6,437 nucleotides of DNA from an uncultured beta proteobacterium. Its GTDB lineage: Bacteria > Pseudomonadota > Gammaproteobacteria > Burkholderiales > Rhodocyclaceae. Below are positions 5,414 to 6,437 of the stretch, in pieces. The position numbers and the translations under genes were made by a program. Under the pieces are notes generated by a model. That model did not search any database, was not told where the DNA came from, and was given only the letters and a program-made list of their open reading frames with translations. Each line of letters starts with the position of its first letter. The stretch's first letter is position 1. The stretch is taken from contig CAIZHL010000137.1 of assembly GCA_903932755.1 (NCBI GenBank), positions 1 to 6,437 of the forward strand, written 5' to 3'.

Positions 5414-6067
5414 TTACTCGTTCCGAGCTGGTGTCATTGGTTCATAGATAAGGTCGGCGATTTCGCCCGACAGCGGGTGTGCCACCCGGATCATGACATT
5501 GAGCAATTCCTGGGCGATGAGCTCGCGCAGCGGCACCAGAAGCGCCGGCAGTCGAACCGAGCGGCTGATGTACCGGGTTTCATCGGCATACAGGCGGAAC
5601 AACCGGTCCAGCAGTTGTGCGAACTCGTCGCGCGAAAAGCTTGCCTGCATGGCGCCGCGCAGGTGCAGGCCGCGGTCCCGCGCCGCAAGTATTTTCAGCG
5701 CGGCGTCGTAAAGCAACTGTATGCGCCGCGTGCGGACCGGGGCGATCTCCTCGTAGCGGATCACGATGTCGACAGGGAAGGCGCCGACCCGGGCGAGAAA
5801 CTGGCGGTCAATTTCCTTGGTGGCCTGCAGCAATTGCGGAACGACTTCGTTGCTGTCGCTCGGACCCGCTTTCATCACTTCCCAGGCGCGCAGGATCACC
5901 AGCCTGTCTTTCTTCACTTCCTTGTCGACGTTCAGTGCCAGCGCCGGTTCCAGGTGCGGCAGGGCCAGTCGGAGGGGCAGTGCGGCGCGCAGTGCGGTGG
6001 TGGTGTGCCGGCTGTAGGCGTTGAGAATGCGGCCGTTGAGTCTGGCGAGGGAATGCGCCGCCTTCAC
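5414..6067 (-). CDS. Conserved-looking protein of unknown function (217 aa, GTG start)
   Basis: The product has 217 residues and no recognised domain. It lacks a signal peptide and clear membrane segments and appears mostly helical, with many Arg and Leu. Notable segments are the amphipathic N-terminus (LARLNGRILNAYSRHTTTAL, 7-26), a central beta-like stretch AFPVDIVIRYEEIAP (96-110), and a helix-rich C-terminal half (DEFAQLLDRLFRLYADETR, 147-165, then RELIAQELLNVMI, 181-193). The start is GTG at 6067 with only a weak upstream AGCGG. No better start lies between it and the preceding stop, and the frame is fully open from there. It follows the methyltransferase gene by 16 nt and is presumably co-transcribed and possibly coupled with it. 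No function is proposed. Coding status is supported by length, operon spacing and plausible protein composition. Confidence 0.75.
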   Translation of the reverse strand: MKAAHSLARLNGRILNAYSRHTTTALRAALPLRLALPHLEPALALNVDKEVKKDRLVILRAWEVMKAGPSDSNEVVPQLLQATKEIDRQFLARVGAFPVDIVIRYEEIAPVRTRRIQLLYDAALKILAARDRGLHLRGAMQASFSRDEFAQLLDRLFRLYADETRYISRSVRLPALLVPLRELIAQELLNVMIRVAHPLSGEIADLIYEPMTPARNE

Positions 6068-6083
6068 CTTGCCGCTGACCCGC

Positions 6084-6437
6084 TCAGGCTTCGGCGGCCG
6101 GCAGCGGCTTTACCGCACGGTGAAAGCCGAGCATGCCATGGAATACGGTGTCCACCTTGACGTCGACATAGCCGAGTTCGCGCAGCAGGATCGACAGTTC
6201 CTCGGCGGTATAAAACAGTTCCAGCGCATCGAGAAAGTACTGCTTGGCCTTGACCGCCGCCGGGCCGCTGCCGACGATCAGGCCGGTCAGCCCGAGGCAG
6301 CTGCGCAGGTAGGTGTAGTAAAGCTGCTTCACGATCGGATTGCGCGGGCGCAGCATGTCCGAATGGTGGAAGTGGCCGCCCGGCTTCAGCACGCGCAGGA
6401 TCTCGCTGAACACCTCGCGCACGCGCAGGTGGCGCGA
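6084..6437 (-). CDS. UbiE-like SAM-dependent methyltransferase, C-terminal part (cut by window edge)
   Basis: The 117 visible residues are the C-terminal part of a class I SAM-dependent methyltransferase of the UbiE/COQ5-like type. The stretch EVFSEILRVLKPGGHFHHSD matches the conserved post-motif 'E..RVLKPGG' before strand 5. The later ELFYTAEELSILLRELGYVDVKV matches the usual 'yT.eEL..lL.e.Gf..v' region, and the chain ends with a 'HRAVK' segment typical of these enzymes. The SAM-binding motif I (GxGxG) would lie beyond the right edge. The frame is open to base 6437, so a GTG at 6422 is internal and not the start. The substrate cannot be told from this part: quinone-precursor, lipid or small-molecule methylation are all possible. 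It is followed after 16 nt by the 217-residue gene on the same strand. Confidence 0.85.
   Translation of the reverse strand, partial: SRHLRVREVFSEILRVLKPGGHFHHSDMLRPRNPIVKQLYYTYLRSCLGLTGLIVGSGPAAVKAKQYFLDALELFYTAEELSILLRELGYVDVKVDTVFHGMLGFHRAVKPLPAAEA

Noticed and set aside
5396..6160. A 254-codon open frame on the + strand covering the 217-residue gene and the end of the methyltransferase gene
   Set aside because: It runs antisense through the end of a recognisable methyltransferase gene and has no ribosome binding site. The - strand pair has sensible operon spacing.

Overview
The window is about 6.4 kb of GC-rich, gene-dense bacterial DNA. Codon use, compact operons with ATGA-type overlaps, and the mix of a PilJ-like CheA-type kinase, a CheX and a SpoIIE-type phosphatase suggest a betaproteobacterium, perhaps Rhodocyclales-like. 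This placement is an inference from style and gene content; no marker gene is present. I see no rRNA, tRNA, CRISPR array, insertion sequence or phage gene.

Left part (1-1737, + strand): one large soluble signalling protein joins an RsbW-like ATPase/kinase domain, a cyclic-nucleotide-binding-like domain and a SpoIIE/PP2C phosphatase domain. This is a partner-switching regulator carrying both the kinase and the opposing phosphatase in one chain. Its reading frame is open to the window edge, so the true start may lie upstream. A hairpin region (1738-1836) separates it from the convergent operon to its right.

Centre (4747 down to 1837, - strand): a tightly coupled three-gene operon. It encodes a membrane-anchored CheA-like histidine kinase (two membrane segments, PAS-like domain, Hpt and CheA-type ATPase, but no CheW-like domain), a stand-alone CheY-like receiver, and a CheX-type CheY-P phosphatase. 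The kinase/receiver junction is an ATGA overlap. The receiver/CheX junction is a TTGA overlap that implies a TTG start for CheX. Together they form a self-contained set of signal input, phospho-carrier and signal termination. A good sigma70-type promoter lies upstream of the kinase and is bracketed by an 8-bp inverted repeat.

Right part: a divergent 356-bp intergenic region (4748-5103) also carries a near-consensus sigma54 (-24/-12) sequence pointing right. It is followed by a long leader and a gene for an unrecognised 81-residue charged helical protein (5104-5349). Converging on that gene are two - strand genes: the C-terminal part of a UbiE-like SAM-dependent methyltransferase, cut by the window edge, and 16 nt downstream of it an unrecognised 217-residue protein with a GTG start.
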